From: Thalassotalea sp.
Lineage (GTDB): Bacteria > Pseudomonadota > Gammaproteobacteria > Enterobacterales > Alteromonadaceae
DNA length: 44,510 nt
Assembly (NCBI GenBank): GCA_022448425.1
Contig: JAKVCY010000016.1
Location: 1 to 44,510 of the forward strand
Reading direction: 5' to 3'
Shown: piece by piece, positions 17,750 to 27,107 of the stretch
Layout of the letters: each line of letters begins with the position of its first letter
Position numbering within the stretch: position 1 is the first letter of the stretch
Notes under the pieces: model-generated
What the model saw: the letters and a program-made list of their open reading frames with translations, nothing else
The model's database searches: none
What the model was told of the DNA's origin: nothing
Translations under genes and position numbers: made by a program

Positions 17750-19480
17750 TCATCGTTGAATCGCATACTGAGGTGAAGACATGATAAGAAAGATTAGATT
17801 AGCAATCCGTTTCTCTGGCTCTGCGTATTCATTTGCTTCATATGCATCAACAAGTAAATCAATTGCTTTGTCGTTCAGTGCACCTGCGGTTAGCACTAGG
17901 TTTAAATGTTCGAGTAGCGCTTCGCTGCCGTCTTGTTCTACGAGAGTGACTTCTTCCGTAATGTCGATGAACATGTCGTCATCTTCGGTGATATCTGCAT
18001 CACTAAGGTCGCCAGAGAAGGTTCGCCATAACCCGTACCAGGCAAAAAAGTTAACGGTATTGGTCATGGTGGAGTCAGTGGCAATTTGTAATTCTGGTGC
18101 CAGTAATCCCGTTTCGGACTCCAACGTGATAGGGCTGTAGTCTGGACGATAAAAGTTAAATACTGATGGCGATGCGAGCGGCGCTTGTCCAAAAAAGTAT
18201 TCTGGCCAACCAAAATTGATACGTTCGCCTGCATAAGTAAGGTTAAATGCGCGCCACATATGTGCCGCTCTAATGATAGGCTCTCGTACTTTTCCGAACG
18301 TTGTAGGTGCGTTGACATGGCCCGATTGTGCTTCTTCATCGAGCAAAATCGCTTTCACGACCGAAGCCAAGTCACCTTGCTCGCCACTACCGTTGTCGAG
18401 AAAAACGGTAGCAATGCGTTCTACATATGCGGGGGAGGGGTTGCTTGTTACCAGCTTTTGTATCAATTGCTTGGAAATAAACGGGGCTACGTTGGAGTGG
18501 TTTGCAAGGGCCTCCAACGCTAGGGCTAAGTCCTGCTCTGCGGTTTGATTGGCAGGTAGAATAACACCAGAAAATAGCTGCTTTTCGTTACTGTCGTGAT
18601 ATTCATCCACCGCATCCATGGGATCAAATAAGTTAAAATTCTCCCACCATCTATACCAAGTTTGCGCTGTTGTCCCGCTGAAGTGCCAGCCAGTAAATAC
18701 ATGAGCGAATCCCTTGATAACTGTCTGATCGTAGCTGGAAATAGGTTGTTGTTCTGCATCTAGTTTTTCTGTGCCATCTAGGTTGAGCTCAACTAAGCCA
18801 ATACTGAAAAGTTGCATGACTTCTCGGGCGTAATTCTCGTCTGGGCGAATGTTTCTTTCTTCATCAGGTTTTTCATTACCTAACATGCTTAAATACACAC
18901 CCATTGCAGGTGACAGGGTGACAGCTTCAAGGAGCTCTCGATAGCTACCAAAGGCATGTTCAATGAGTAAATCGTAATAGGCGGTGAGTGCTTCAGGGTC
19001 ATCGGCTAATACGCCATTAAATTCTGAAACCACCATAATTTCACTGAGTGCAAAAGCGACTCGTTGGCGCAACTGATCTGGCGCGTAAAGCGCTCTATGC
19101 CACCAAGCCGAGATACGGTAACTTCGCCAGAAATCTTCATTGTCTGCATAGGGCTCAACGAGAGGCATATGATAACTTGGGGTTAAGTTGATTTGCTCGT
19201 CAATCCAAGCTTCTTGTCCAAGGTCAATGACGGCATCGATATCCTCGGGTGTGGCGCCAAAGCTAGCCTGATTAAGCAAGCGGGCAGCCGCTATTGGCGT
19301 GTTTTGTGTACTCGGTGGTTCATCTGTTGGTTCATCCACGGAGGCGCCTTGAACACCACTGGGTGGAGCAGATGGCGGCGCTGGTGTCTCTGAAGCGCTG
19401 TCAGACCCTCCACCACCACAACCATAAAGGGCAATACCAAGCATTATCAGCATTGATAATGTGCGAAAAGTTAACATCAT
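17750..19480 (-). CDS. DUF1800 domain-containing lipoprotein
   Basis: The 576-aa protein has a lipoprotein signal (lipobox ALYGC, lipid-accepting Cys21) followed by a Gly/Ser/Pro-rich linker (about 22-65). The DUF1800 domain follows, with RLLNQASFGATPEDID, WWHRALYAPDQLRQRVAFALSEI, NYAREVMQLFSIGL and VFTGWHFSG typical of the family. It is the first gene of a two-gene unit with DUF1501. Membrane anchoring of DUF1800 and Tat export of DUF1501 suggest an envelope complex, but no function is established. An ATG-ATG start follows an AGGGAG-type RBS (AAAGGGAG in the leader). Confidence 0.9.
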   Translation of the reverse strand: MMLTFRTLSMLIMLGIALYGCGGGGSDSASETPAPPSAPPSGVQGASVDEPTDEPPSTQNTPIAAARLLNQASFGATPEDIDAVIDLGQEAWIDEQINLTPSYHMPLVEPYADNEDFWRSYRISAWWHRALYAPDQLRQRVAFALSEIMVVSEFNGVLADDPEALTAYYDLLIEHAFGSYRELLEAVTLSPAMGVYLSMLGNEKPDEERNIRPDENYAREVMQLFSIGLVELNLDGTEKLDAEQQPISSYDQTVIKGFAHVFTGWHFSGTTAQTWYRWWENFNLFDPMDAVDEYHDSNEKQLFSGVILPANQTAEQDLALALEALANHSNVAPFISKQLIQKLVTSNPSPAYVERIATVFLDNGSGEQGDLASVVKAILLDEEAQSGHVNAPTTFGKVREPIIRAAHMWRAFNLTYAGERINFGWPEYFFGQAPLASPSVFNFYRPDYSPITLESETGLLAPELQIATDSTMTNTVNFFAWYGLWRTFSGDLSDADITEDDDMFIDITEEVTLVEQDGSEALLEHLNLVLTAGALNDKAIDLLVDAYEANEYAEPEKRIANLIFLIMSSPQYAIQR

Positions 19481-19726
19481 GAATAACTCCCTTTAAAGCT
19501 TGCTCATCTTTTGACGTTGCAAGAGAGTGGCATTTATTTCAATGGGTATGGCACCGAATAATGCAACTTTTTGAGTATAGCCCAGCTCACAAAATAGTTT
19601 CGTTCAAAAACGTATTTTTTGTGCTAGCGATTCACGCTAATGAGAAGCTAGAAAACAGGTAGGGGAGAATATGTATAACTTGCCGCTGCGTGCGCTAGTC
19701 GAATAAATAGCTATAAGATAACTTAT

Positions 19727-20668
19727 TTATGTGGCTGTTGAACCAAAATGTGCTTTAAGTGCTTCTAGTGCCGCTTTAACTTTGTAGGGCGACTTCTTAT
19801 CTCGCGTTAAGGCAAATATGTTGTGATTTTCAATTTGCCAATCAGGTAGCAGGGTTACCAAATCACCGCTATCGAGCAAGTGTTTGATCTCTAACTCCGG
19901 TAATAATGCGATACCGTGATCTTCCTGAACATGACTAATGAGTGCGTTTAAATTGTTAAACGTAAGACGTGGGTTGGGAGTAAAACGGTAGGTATCTGAC
20001 TTTGCATGCTTCAATTCAACATTGGATAAAACACCTTTGGCTTCAGTTTCTCCTAACGACAGCCAAATATGCCTTTCTAGATCGGCAGGAGTAACAGGGC
20101 TGCCTTCCTGTTTCAGGTAGCTTGGGCTCGCGCAAACAAATTTTCTGTTTTTGCCTAAAAAATGATAGATGTAGTTCGAATCCTCAGGCTCACCGCAGTC
20201 GATCACCAAGTCGATGCGCTCCTGAATAAGGTCAATAGATTTATCGCTAGCAAAAACCGAGAGCGTGAGATCTTGGTGCTCTTGTAGCATCGGCTTTAAT
20301 GCTCTAGCTAGTGGCCTTGCCGCCAAACCAACAGGAATGGCAACTCTCAGTTGACCACTTATAGATTGTTTACTGCGGTTGATGACGTCTTCAGCTTGCT
20401 CGGCCGCATTCAACATTTTCTTGCCTTGTTGGTAGTACTTTTCTCCTGCCTCGGACATGTTGATACGACGAGTGGAACGATACAAAAGCGTAACGTTTAA
20501 TTCAGTCTCCAATTGATTAATGTATTGGCTTACAGCAGGCGGGCTAATCCCCAATTTTTTCGCAGCTTCCCTCATGGAACCTGATTCAACTACGTGACAA
20601 TAAATACCGATGAGTTTAAGTCGGTTTAGTAGCTGGGTAGTCACATTAAATTCTCTATTGTTAAGCAA
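19727..20668 (-). CDS. LysR-family transcriptional regulator
   Basis: The 313-aa protein has an N-terminal winged HTH (about residues 16-75, with REAAKKLGISPPAVSQYINQLE as the recognition region, read in two parts) and a C-terminal substrate-binding domain starting near SISGQLRVAIPVGLA. It is transcribed away from the siderophore-receptor operon across a 350-bp region. LysR proteins often control such divergent genes, so it is a candidate regulator of the receptor operon; this is inference. The effector is unknown. Confidence 0.9.
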   Translation of the reverse strand: MLNNREFNVTTQLLNRLKLIGIYCHVVESGSMREAAKKLGISPPAVSQYINQLETELNVTLLYRSTRRINMSEAGEKYYQQGKKMLNAAEQAEDVINRSKQSISGQLRVAIPVGLAARPLARALKPMLQEHQDLTLSVFASDKSIDLIQERIDLVIDCGEPEDSNYIYHFLGKNRKFVCASPSYLKQEGSPVTPADLERHIWLSLGETEAKGVLSNVELKHAKSDTYRFTPNPRLTFNNLNALISHVQEDHGIALLPELEIKHLLDSGDLVTLLPDWQIENHNIFALTRDKKSPYKVKAALEALKAHFGSTAT

Positions 20669-21018
20669 TTTTTATTAATGTTATAAGAAATTAGCTGGTA
20701 ATTAAATGTCTTTTTTCTCTTTATAATCACGCCGTCTTTATTGGTCTGTATCAGTTTTTATAACAAAAAACACCATTTCCACTATGCTCGCCACATAAAT
20801 CCTCAGGCTCTTATTGACACAATATGGTTATCAAATACTTAACAAGATGGATGCGAATCGTTATCGTTTGAGTTGTTATTAAGTGTTTTGTTTGCGCCGT
20901 TTTATAACATTAGCGTCGAAACAACATCGATAAAAATCCTCTTCTCGGCAGCTGTCACACTCTCGAATTTTGTTGGTTCGGTAACTTTTTACTATTTATT
21001 ACCAAGGGAAAATAACAA
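20669..21018. promoter_or_regulatory. Divergent control region, LysR gene / siderophore receptor
   Basis: This 350-bp region holds the promoters of both genes. It includes a candidate Fur-type site at 20847-20865 and AT-rich stretches. The receptor gene has an RBS-like AAGGGA about 10 bp before its ATG at 21019. No ORF longer than a few dozen codons is credible here. Confidence 0.55.
20847..20865 (+). promoter_or_regulatory. Candidate Fur box
   Basis: ATGGATGCGAATCGTTATC matches the 19-bp Fur consensus GATAATGATAATCATTATC at about 12 of 19 positions, with the right half (AATCGTTATC) nearly perfect. It lies about 155 bp before the TonB receptor start, where iron repression would be expected. 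The left half is poor, so the site is tentative. Confidence 0.35.
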
Positions 21019-23430
21019 ATGAATCGCTTTAAATTATCTCCTATAGCGGTAGCGATGATTACATGTAGTGGTTTGGCAAACGCTGATGATGTGTCTGATA
21101 AAAACATCGAACGTATTAGTGTATATGGCCAACATAACGAACTTATTCTCAGCTCAGGAACTGCAACTAAGTCAGATATGGACTTAATTGAGATTCCAGC
21201 AGCCATTGTTGTTGTAGGCAAAGAGCTTATCGAACAACAGGGTGTTACAAGTCTGCAGGAAGTCATCAACAATATTAGTGGTTTAAACCAAGCCGGTAAC
21301 AACTACGGTATTGGCGACAACTTAGTCATTCGTGGCTTAGGTGTTAGCTATACCTATGATGGCATGTATGCAGGTGCAGACTTAAGCAATAGCTTCAATC
21401 CGACGCGCTCTATGACAAATGTAGAGAGCATCGAGGTGTTAAAAGGCCCTGCGACGGGGTTATACGGTATCGGTGCCGCTGGTGGTGTGATCAACTTAGT
21501 AGAGAAAAAGCCTCAGCACGAAGGAGCTTACAGTCTGCGTGCTAGTTTAGGTGAATGGGATAGTCAACAAATCATGTTGGACGCGACAGGGCCATTATCA
21601 CAGCACTTAGCTTATCGCCTAGTTGCTAACCATGAAAAGTCAGACGGTTACCGTGGTTTAAGTGACGAGCGTACCGAGCTTTACTCAACGTTATCGTTAG
21701 ACAGCATCAAAGGTCACGTACTTACGCTATCAGCAGCATATGTGGATGATAGCGTACAGGTCGATTCTATTGGGCACCCTGTACGAATTCTAAATCACGA
21801 TAGCATTAACGGCGACCCACAAGACTGGTTGGCATTGGTTAATGACAGTGATGGCGACAACGATGGTAACTTTGGCATTCAGCTTACTGATGAACAAAGA
21901 CAACAACTTGCTGAGTCAATTGAAGGGTCTGATGGTTTCAAGCCTTATGATTTAGGTGAGCAAGCCCTTATATCTCCGCTTTCTTCGCCGAATGAAGGGC
22001 AAGAGCTGCGTATTAAAGTAAAGTCTGAGTGGCAAATTGATACGGATATGCGCTTAACTCAGCAATTTCAGTATCGTGACTATGAGTCAGAGTTTGTGCG
22101 TCAGACTGGCGCATTTAACTATGTTTACTGGAACAGAAGCGGTGAAATTAATGCTAACCCGCGTGCACCACTAGTGATTGATGACGTAATTTATCCTTTC
22201 TCTGCACGTCGTCAAGAGTACCGCCGTCAACAATCAGATGAACAATCGTGGCAGTACTTTGCTGATTTCCAAGTGAAATGGGAATGGATGAACATGACGG
22301 GCGAGCACTTAGTGAGTGCAAACTATGAAAATCGTGATATGCACATTAAATCGTGGTCGATTTATGACGCCGACGGTACATCAGCAGAAAATGCGGTGCC
22401 TTATATCTTAGATATTAGAAATCCTAACTGGCCAGCAGGTTCGTTTGACGACTACTCGCCTTCATTACGCAGTAACTACGATAAATCAGTGGTAGCAGCT
22501 GGTATTAGTGTACAAGAGGTTGTTTACTTCACTGACGACTTAACTGGTCGATTTGGCGGTGCCTACACCAAAGTTAAACAAGAATATCAACATTTAGGTA
22601 CTGATCGTTCGCCGCTGCAAACTGAAGAAGCTGATACAGACGACAAAGGCTTTACCTATAACGTTGGCTTAAACTACCGTATAACGCCTGAGTTTGCTGT
22701 GTTTGCGAACCTAGCAAAAGGTCGCACTGCATACAGTATTTTAGGTAGCATCTCGAGTACACAACAAGATAACCGCCCTGATTCAGAATCTGAGTCTGTC
22801 GATATCGGTGTGAGGTTTACTGCCCTTAATGAAGAACTAATTGCGTCAATTGTTTGGTTTGATACCAGCCGCACGAATCTTCGCTACAGCAACCCGTTGT
22901 TCAACGATAATCCTGACGACGATGAGTTTAACATCGATGTACCTCAGTACTTATACGATGATGAAGATAAAACCACGGGTGTTGAGTTCGACATGAACTT
23001 AGACATCAGTGAAGCCTTGTCGATGAATGCTAACGCAACCTATCAAGACGCTGAACTTATTCGTAACAGCAACCGCGGCACAAGCACACCTGTATCAGGA
23101 CCTGTTAAGGGTATTCCTGAGAAGTTCGCCAGCATTTGGGCACATTACCGTGAGTCGTTATTTGGCTTATCTGGTGAGTTCAATGCAAGCGTAGGTTTGA
23201 CTTACGAAGACGAGCGCACAATTAACTCGGTATCTTTCGGTCTGCCTGTTTCTGTTATCGATAGCTACAGTGTATGGGACACAGCGATAGGTTATGAAAC
23301 TAAGCAGTGGCAAGTACGCTTAAATCTAAACAATGTGTTTGATAAAACATACTACTCAAAAGCTATGTTCTTAAGTGGTTTACCGGGTGAAGGTCGCAAC
23401 GCGAAAGTGACGTTCGATTACCACTTTTAA
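21019..23430 (+). CDS. TonB-dependent siderophore receptor
   Basis: The 803-aa outer-membrane receptor has a signal peptide (to about residue 22, GLANA). The plug domain (about 45-165) contains SLQEVINNISGLNQ, NLVIRGLGV and VESIEVLKGPATGLYGIGAAGGVINLVEK. The long beta-barrel ends in a terminal aromatic (VTFDYHF). The plug motifs match the ferric-siderophore subfamily of TonB receptors. A TonB box (ERISVYG-type) lies near residues 30-37. It is the first gene of an operon with DUF3649, PepSY and DUF3325 proteins and is divergent from a LysR regulator. The cognate siderophore cannot be deduced, and no biosynthesis genes are in the window, so xenosiderophore use is possible. Confidence 0.93.
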   Translation: MNRFKLSPIAVAMITCSGLANADDVSDKNIERISVYGQHNELILSSGTATKSDMDLIEIPAAIVVVGKELIEQQGVTSLQEVINNISGLNQAGNNYGIGDNLVIRGLGVSYTYDGMYAGADLSNSFNPTRSMTNVESIEVLKGPATGLYGIGAAGGVINLVEKKPQHEGAYSLRASLGEWDSQQIMLDATGPLSQHLAYRLVANHEKSDGYRGLSDERTELYSTLSLDSIKGHVLTLSAAYVDDSVQVDSIGHPVRILNHDSINGDPQDWLALVNDSDGDNDGNFGIQLTDEQRQQLAESIEGSDGFKPYDLGEQALISPLSSPNEGQELRIKVKSEWQIDTDMRLTQQFQYRDYESEFVRQTGAFNYVYWNRSGEINANPRAPLVIDDVIYPFSARRQEYRRQQSDEQSWQYFADFQVKWEWMNMTGEHLVSANYENRDMHIKSWSIYDADGTSAENAVPYILDIRNPNWPAGSFDDYSPSLRSNYDKSVVAAGISVQEVVYFTDDLTGRFGGAYTKVKQEYQHLGTDRSPLQTEEADTDDKGFTYNVGLNYRITPEFAVFANLAKGRTAYSILGSISSTQQDNRPDSESESVDIGVRFTALNEELIASIVWFDTSRTNLRYSNPLFNDNPDDDEFNIDVPQYLYDDEDKTTGVEFDMNLDISEALSMNANATYQDAELIRNSNRGTSTPVSGPVKGIPEKFASIWAHYRESLFGLSGEFNASVGLTYEDERTINSVSFGLPVSVIDSYSVWDTAIGYETKQWQVRLNLNNVFDKTYYSKAMFLSGLPGEGRNAKVTFDYHF

Positions 23431-23447
23431 TTTTTAACTTACTGTAA

Positions 23448-23482
23448 TTTAGCCAGCACTTAGGTGCTGGCTTTGCTTTTTA
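23448..23482 (+). terminator. Hairpin after the receptor gene (terminator or attenuator)
   Basis: AGCCAGCAC (23451-23459) pairs with GTGCTGGCT (23464-23472) around TTAG, followed by TTGCTTTTTATT. Because the next operon genes continue on the same strand within about 15 bp, it may only reduce read-through, leaving the receptor at higher level than the membrane proteins. Confidence 0.75.
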
Positions 23483-23485
23483 TTG

Positions 23486-23791
23486 ATGATGTCAAAAACT
23501 CTGAATGTAACACTGCGATTCATTGCTGCTACGATAGGTGCCTACGCTTTCGCTGTCTGTGCCAGCTTAGCGATGGTGCCTTTGTTCGTACTTCTACTCA
23601 ATAGTCAACTAAGCGATGCGGTATATGCAGCAACGCTGTGGTCATACGTTGTATTTTTTATCGTTTTTATCGCTAGTTTTAGCATTGCGTCTGTCAAAAA
23701 ACTCTATGTCACGTTAACGCTTCTTTTACTGATCTGCATGGCAATTTCTAGTTTCGCGAATGACGCACTCAAAATAGGCGGGTTGAGTTAG
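23486..23791 (+). CDS. DUF3649 family small membrane protein
   Basis: The protein is about 101 aa with three predicted transmembrane segments (about 10-33, 45-65, 70-90). It begins with an LRFIAATIGAYAFAVCASLA-type helix (read as its first 20 residues) characteristic of DUF3649. This family usually sits between a TonB siderophore receptor and a PepSY membrane protein, as here, and is associated with iron uptake. I took the ATG at 23486 in preference to the in-frame TTG at 23483. No clear SD is visible, so translation may depend on the preceding hairpin leader. Function in detail is unknown. Confidence 0.75.
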   Translation: MMSKTLNVTLRFIAATIGAYAFAVCASLAMVPLFVLLLNSQLSDAVYAATLWSYVVFFIVFIASFSIASVKKLYVTLTLLLLICMAISSFANDALKIGGLS

Positions 23792-23869
23792 CAGCGTTGG
23801 CGAATGCTGATGGTTCTGACAATCAGGCTTGGCAAAAATAAGATAAATAAGGGCACCACTTAGAGCACG

Positions 23870-25384
23870 ATGAAAACTACATTTCGTAAATCTATGATTT
23901 GGCTACACACATACTGCGGCGTTTTCGTTGGCTGGTTGTTGTTTGCTATTTTCTTGACCGGGACTTTGAGTTACTACAACGAAGAGATTACTCATTGGAT
24001 GACGGGTAAGAGCTTATCGACTCATAGCCAAGAAGCCATGTTAGCTAATGGACTTAAAACCCTTGAGTCAAAGGTGCCGAATGCGACTAGTTGGCAAATC
24101 CAATTGCCTGACGATAGAGGTCAGCAATATCGATTGTCCTATCGAGAAAATGGTGAGCGCGGGCGCATATTTATTGACAGTGTTCAACTTCAAGAGCGCG
24201 AAGAGTTCGCAACCGAAGGTGGAAATTTCTTCCGGACATTTCACTACACGCTTTCACTTAGGCAGTGGGGAGGCCGTTATCTAACAGGCATTGCCGCTAT
24301 GCTAATGTTGGTAGGCGTTTTTACTGGTATCTACACACATAGGCGATTTTTTAAAGACTTCTTCACCATTCGAAGAGGGGAACCAAAGAAATTCGTTATA
24401 GATTTACACGCAATTATTGGAGTGATTACCATTCCATTTTGTTTTGTCATTAGTTTCAGTGCGTTGGCAATATATATCAATATGTATCAGCCATTTACGA
24501 TTGCTGAGTACTTTGAAAGCTATCGTTCGCTGGATCGCGAAGTATCTACACGCCATGCCCCAATTAAAGCGCTAAAGATTGATGCCCAACATCCTATTTT
24601 GATTGAAGAAGTGTTAACCACTGTTAAGCAGCAGTGGGGTGACGATGTTGCTTTATCTTCACTTGCAATTACTAACCCTTCTGACGTCAATGCGCAGCTT
24701 ACGGCGAGTAAGGCAAAGACAGATATTTTGTCTAATAAAGCACAAACATTGGCGCTAACGAGAAACGGAGAGTTGTTGTCTTCCATTGAGCCTGAAAGAA
24801 CTGCTCGTATGGTACGGCGTGTTTTCTATGGTTTACATGAAGCGCATTTTGCAACACCAATGTTACGTGCTGCCTTTTTCATACTAGGCATGAGTGCGAC
24901 GATATTAATCGCGACAGGAATGGTGATATGGGTTGATAAACGAATCAATAAACAGCCAAAGCGAATTCACCGTTTTGTAGAAAAAATGAATTACGGCATA
25001 TTCTACGGGTTAACGTTAGCAGTCGCGCTTTATTTTATCAGCAGTAAGTTAGCCGTTTTCAACTTGAACTTAGTGCACCATGAACTGACAGTGTTCTTTA
25101 GTGCTTGGTTAGCGAGCGTAGTATTCGTACTGGTAGTTAATGCAGAACGCGCAAAATTCGGCTTGTTGCTATTAAATACAGGGGTATTTGGAGTACTACT
25201 TTTGATTGAATTTATTCGATTGTTTGAGGTGGTGACAATGGACAGCGCTCAGCAGTTTGATGTTCCTAATTTAACTATCAATTGTTGGTTGGTATTAACG
25301 GTATTTTATTTCTCTTACAGTAGTAAAAAATTAAAGAAAGCAAAGAGCGAGAGTAAAGACGTTAAGGAGCTTGTGCAATGCTAA
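23870..25384 (+). CDS. PepSY-associated membrane protein (putative siderophore/iron reductase-type)
   Basis: The 504-aa inner-membrane protein has an N-terminal helix (WLHTYCGVFVGWLLFAIFLTG), a periplasmic PepSY-like part, and further helices near 137-158, 183-206, 330-352, 373-395, 405-425, 430-450 and 465-485. Conserved histidines in the helix regions (H13, and in RTFHYTL and GLHEAHFATP) fit the PepSY_TM family. Members in TonB-receptor operons are proposed to act in reduction or release of iron from siderophores; that role is inferred here. It overlaps the next gene by 7 bp (ATGCTAA), which implies coupled translation. Confidence 0.85.
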   Translation: MKTTFRKSMIWLHTYCGVFVGWLLFAIFLTGTLSYYNEEITHWMTGKSLSTHSQEAMLANGLKTLESKVPNATSWQIQLPDDRGQQYRLSYRENGERGRIFIDSVQLQEREEFATEGGNFFRTFHYTLSLRQWGGRYLTGIAAMLMLVGVFTGIYTHRRFFKDFFTIRRGEPKKFVIDLHAIIGVITIPFCFVISFSALAIYINMYQPFTIAEYFESYRSLDREVSTRHAPIKALKIDAQHPILIEEVLTTVKQQWGDDVALSSLAITNPSDVNAQLTASKAKTDILSNKAQTLALTRNGELLSSIEPERTARMVRRVFYGLHEAHFATPMLRAAFFILGMSATILIATGMVIWVDKRINKQPKRIHRFVEKMNYGIFYGLTLAVALYFISSKLAVFNLNLVHHELTVFFSAWLASVVFVLVVNAERAKFGLLLLNTGVFGVLLLIEFIRLFEVVTMDSAQQFDVPNLTINCWLVLTVFYFSYSSKKLKKAKSESKDVKELVQC

Positions 25385-25701
25385 GTGTTACCAGCTTTTC
25401 AGAAGTCATTAGTTTTCTTTGTTTGATTCTTGCGATAGCACTGCTCTCGATTGGCGTAGGAAAGCACTTTAAAGATTGCTTTAAGAAGCCAATCAAAGAA
25501 CGTCAGCAACGTATGATTAGGGGGCTAGGTTGGGCTTTACTAATGCTCTCATTGGCTGTGGTAAATCCGTTGCCAATTAATTACGTTATTTGGTTAACCC
25601 AATTGTCGCTGATTATCTTAATTCAGGCCGTTGTGTTAAGTCGTTTTCAAACTATTAGAAAAAAGCCGCATCTCAAGTTAGGTCGCAATCCAAGTCGCTA
25701 G
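25378..25701 (+). CDS. DUF3325 family small membrane protein
   Basis: The 107-aa protein has three hydrophobic segments (about 6-26, 46-62, 68-90) and the motif MIRGLGWALLMLSLAV resembling DUF3325. It is the last gene of the siderophore-receptor operon and starts inside the stop region of the PepSY gene. The C-terminus is basic (RKKPHLKLGRNPSR). DUF3325 commonly closes such operons; its molecular role is unknown. Confidence 0.75.
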   Translation: MLSVTSFSEVISFLCLILAIALLSIGVGKHFKDCFKKPIKERQQRMIRGLGWALLMLSLAVVNPLPINYVIWLTQLSLIILIQAVVLSRFQTIRKKPHLKLGRNPSR

Positions 25702-25785
25702 TTAAAAGCCGCCTCACCAATTCAGCGCTGATTTAATCCAAAAAGATCAGCGCGCCTTAAACATTTTCTTTCTTTATCTCGACTT

Positions 25786-25813
25786 AAATAAACCACCGGA
25801 AGGTGGTTTATTT
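25786..25813. terminator. Terminator of the siderophore operon
   Basis: AAATAAACCACC (25786-25797) and GGTGGTTTATTT (25802-25813) form a 12-bp perfect stem with a GGAA loop. A second stem, GCGCTGAT (25725-25732) / ATCAGCGC (25746-25753), lies just upstream. Together they separate the iron operon from the ECF sigma-factor gene. Confidence 0.8.
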
Positions 25814-25945
25814 AGCATTCAATTTATTCTTTTAAACAAAAATAAAAATAAATTGTGACGAAATGATATGTTGGTTTGTCTTTGTTAGTAAAAGCAATTA
25901 AAAGCTTGGTACGACAGTAGGGAACCTGGGGAAGAAAGTTGTTCT

Positions 25946-26511
25946 ATGAAATCATTTGGAAGAGAGTTAAACAAGGAGTTGATTGAGCTTGCTAAGCATG
26001 GCGATGGTCGTGCGTTGGAAGCTATTTACAATCACTATGTTAACGATAGTTATCAGCTTGCCTACAAGTTTGTTTATGAGCCCTCACTTGCCGAAGATAT
26101 CACGCAAGAAGCCTTTATTAAGGTAATTAACAATGTTCACCACTACCAGTTTAATGGCAGTTTTTCAGGGTGGATAAGACGGATTTTGGTCAATGAATCC
26201 ATCAATCGTGTAAAGCATGAAAAGCGTCTCGAAGTTATTTTCTCACTGGGCGGGGAGGACGTCGACAACATGGGGCTGTTTAAAAGTAACTGGCTTTCAG
26301 AATGTCGAGAACTCGAATGGTTGCTAAAACAACTGCCTTGATGCATCGCACTGTACTTGTGCTACATGAAATAGAAGGCTACAAGCACAGAGAGATTGCT
26401 GAGATGTTAGATCGAACAGAGAGTTTTTCAAAGATGACGTTATTGCGGGCATTTAAACAACTGAAAGAAATATCAAGCCAGCAGGAGGTGAGTTATGCAC
26501 TTAACCGATGA
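25946..26511 (+). pseudogene. ECF sigma-70 factor, interrupted by a frameshift
   Basis: The first frame (25946-26341) encodes region 2, with YNHYVNDSYQLAYKFV, AEDITQEAFIKVINNVHHY and GWIRRILVNESINR, then stops after LLKQLP. The region-4 helix-turn-helix continues in another frame (HRTVLVLHEIEGYKHREIAE, MLDRTESFSKMTLLRAFKQL) to 26511. Adding one T at CCTTGATG (about 26337-26340) would restore PLMHRTVLVLHE, the family's normal junction. The loss therefore looks like a one-base deletion in a T-run, or a sequencing error. An intact gene would give about 188 aa. Region 4 overlaps the anti-sigma gene by 17 bp, the normal sigma/anti-sigma coupling. If the lesion is real, promoter -35 recognition is lost. 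Confidence 0.8.
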
Positions 26512-27082
26512 AGAATTACTGGCACCCACGGAAGCGCAACAAGTTCACCTAGCTGGTTGTAACCTTTGTAGCCAACGTTATGAAAATTTGATGGCGATGC
26601 GAGAGCAGCTGCAAGCAATACCGTCGAAGCAAATGCCGAATCGCAATTGGGCAGAAGTCTTTGCCCACTATCAACCGCCGGAAAGTACAGACAATAAAGT
26701 CCTTAAGCTGAATGCTAAACCGTCAGACAATAAATTTTGGTATTTAGCAATGCCGTCAATGGCGGCTTCGTTGCTAGCGGTGGTTCTGTTGGTCAATGTG
26801 CATATGAACCATCAAGCCCGCCCTACTGAAATTGAAGGGCAAATAGCGATATTGATTAATCAAACCAATATGTTGCAAGCGCAATTGCTAGAGGCTGGTG
26901 GTAGTCAGGCTGGCCGCTCGGTTCAGCTTGCCTCGGTTCGATATCAAATTGATAGCACCATTCAAACGGCGTATTTGGCCAACGAATCTGAACAGGTGAT
27001 ATTGGCTTTGTGGCAAAGCAAAGTTTCGCTGCTTCAACGTTTGGTGGAGCAATCAACACAAACAAAAGTGTTAAAAGTTTAA
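26495..27082 (+). CDS. Anti-sigma factor, zinc-binding N-terminus and one membrane helix
   Basis: The 195-aa protein begins with a short ASD-like zinc-binding domain, with H18, C22 and C25 forming HxxxCxxC. A linker follows, then one transmembrane helix (about 87-105, MAASLLAVVLLVNVHM), then a periplasmic coiled-coil-like part (about 115-190). This is the topology of membrane anti-sigma factors. Its ATG lies 17 bp inside the end of the sigma gene, with AGGAGG upstream. Its partner is the frameshifted ECF factor, so regulation may currently be idle. Confidence 0.8.
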   Translation: MHLTDEELLAPTEAQQVHLAGCNLCSQRYENLMAMREQLQAIPSKQMPNRNWAEVFAHYQPPESTDNKVLKLNAKPSDNKFWYLAMPSMAASLLAVVLLVNVHMNHQARPTEIEGQIAILINQTNMLQAQLLEAGGSQAGRSVQLASVRYQIDSTIQTAYLANESEQVILALWQSKVSLLQRLVEQSTQTKVLKV

Positions 27083-27107
27083 GTTGTAACTTAGAAAGGA
27101 AGTCAAC

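Noticed and set aside
25921..25946. GGAACC followed 16 bp later by TCT, resembling an RpoE/ECF-type autoregulated promoter before the sigma gene
   Set aside because: The -10-like TCT abuts the ATG at 25946, so transcription would start inside the gene. The same bases are better read as the ribosome-binding region (GGGGAAGAAAG).
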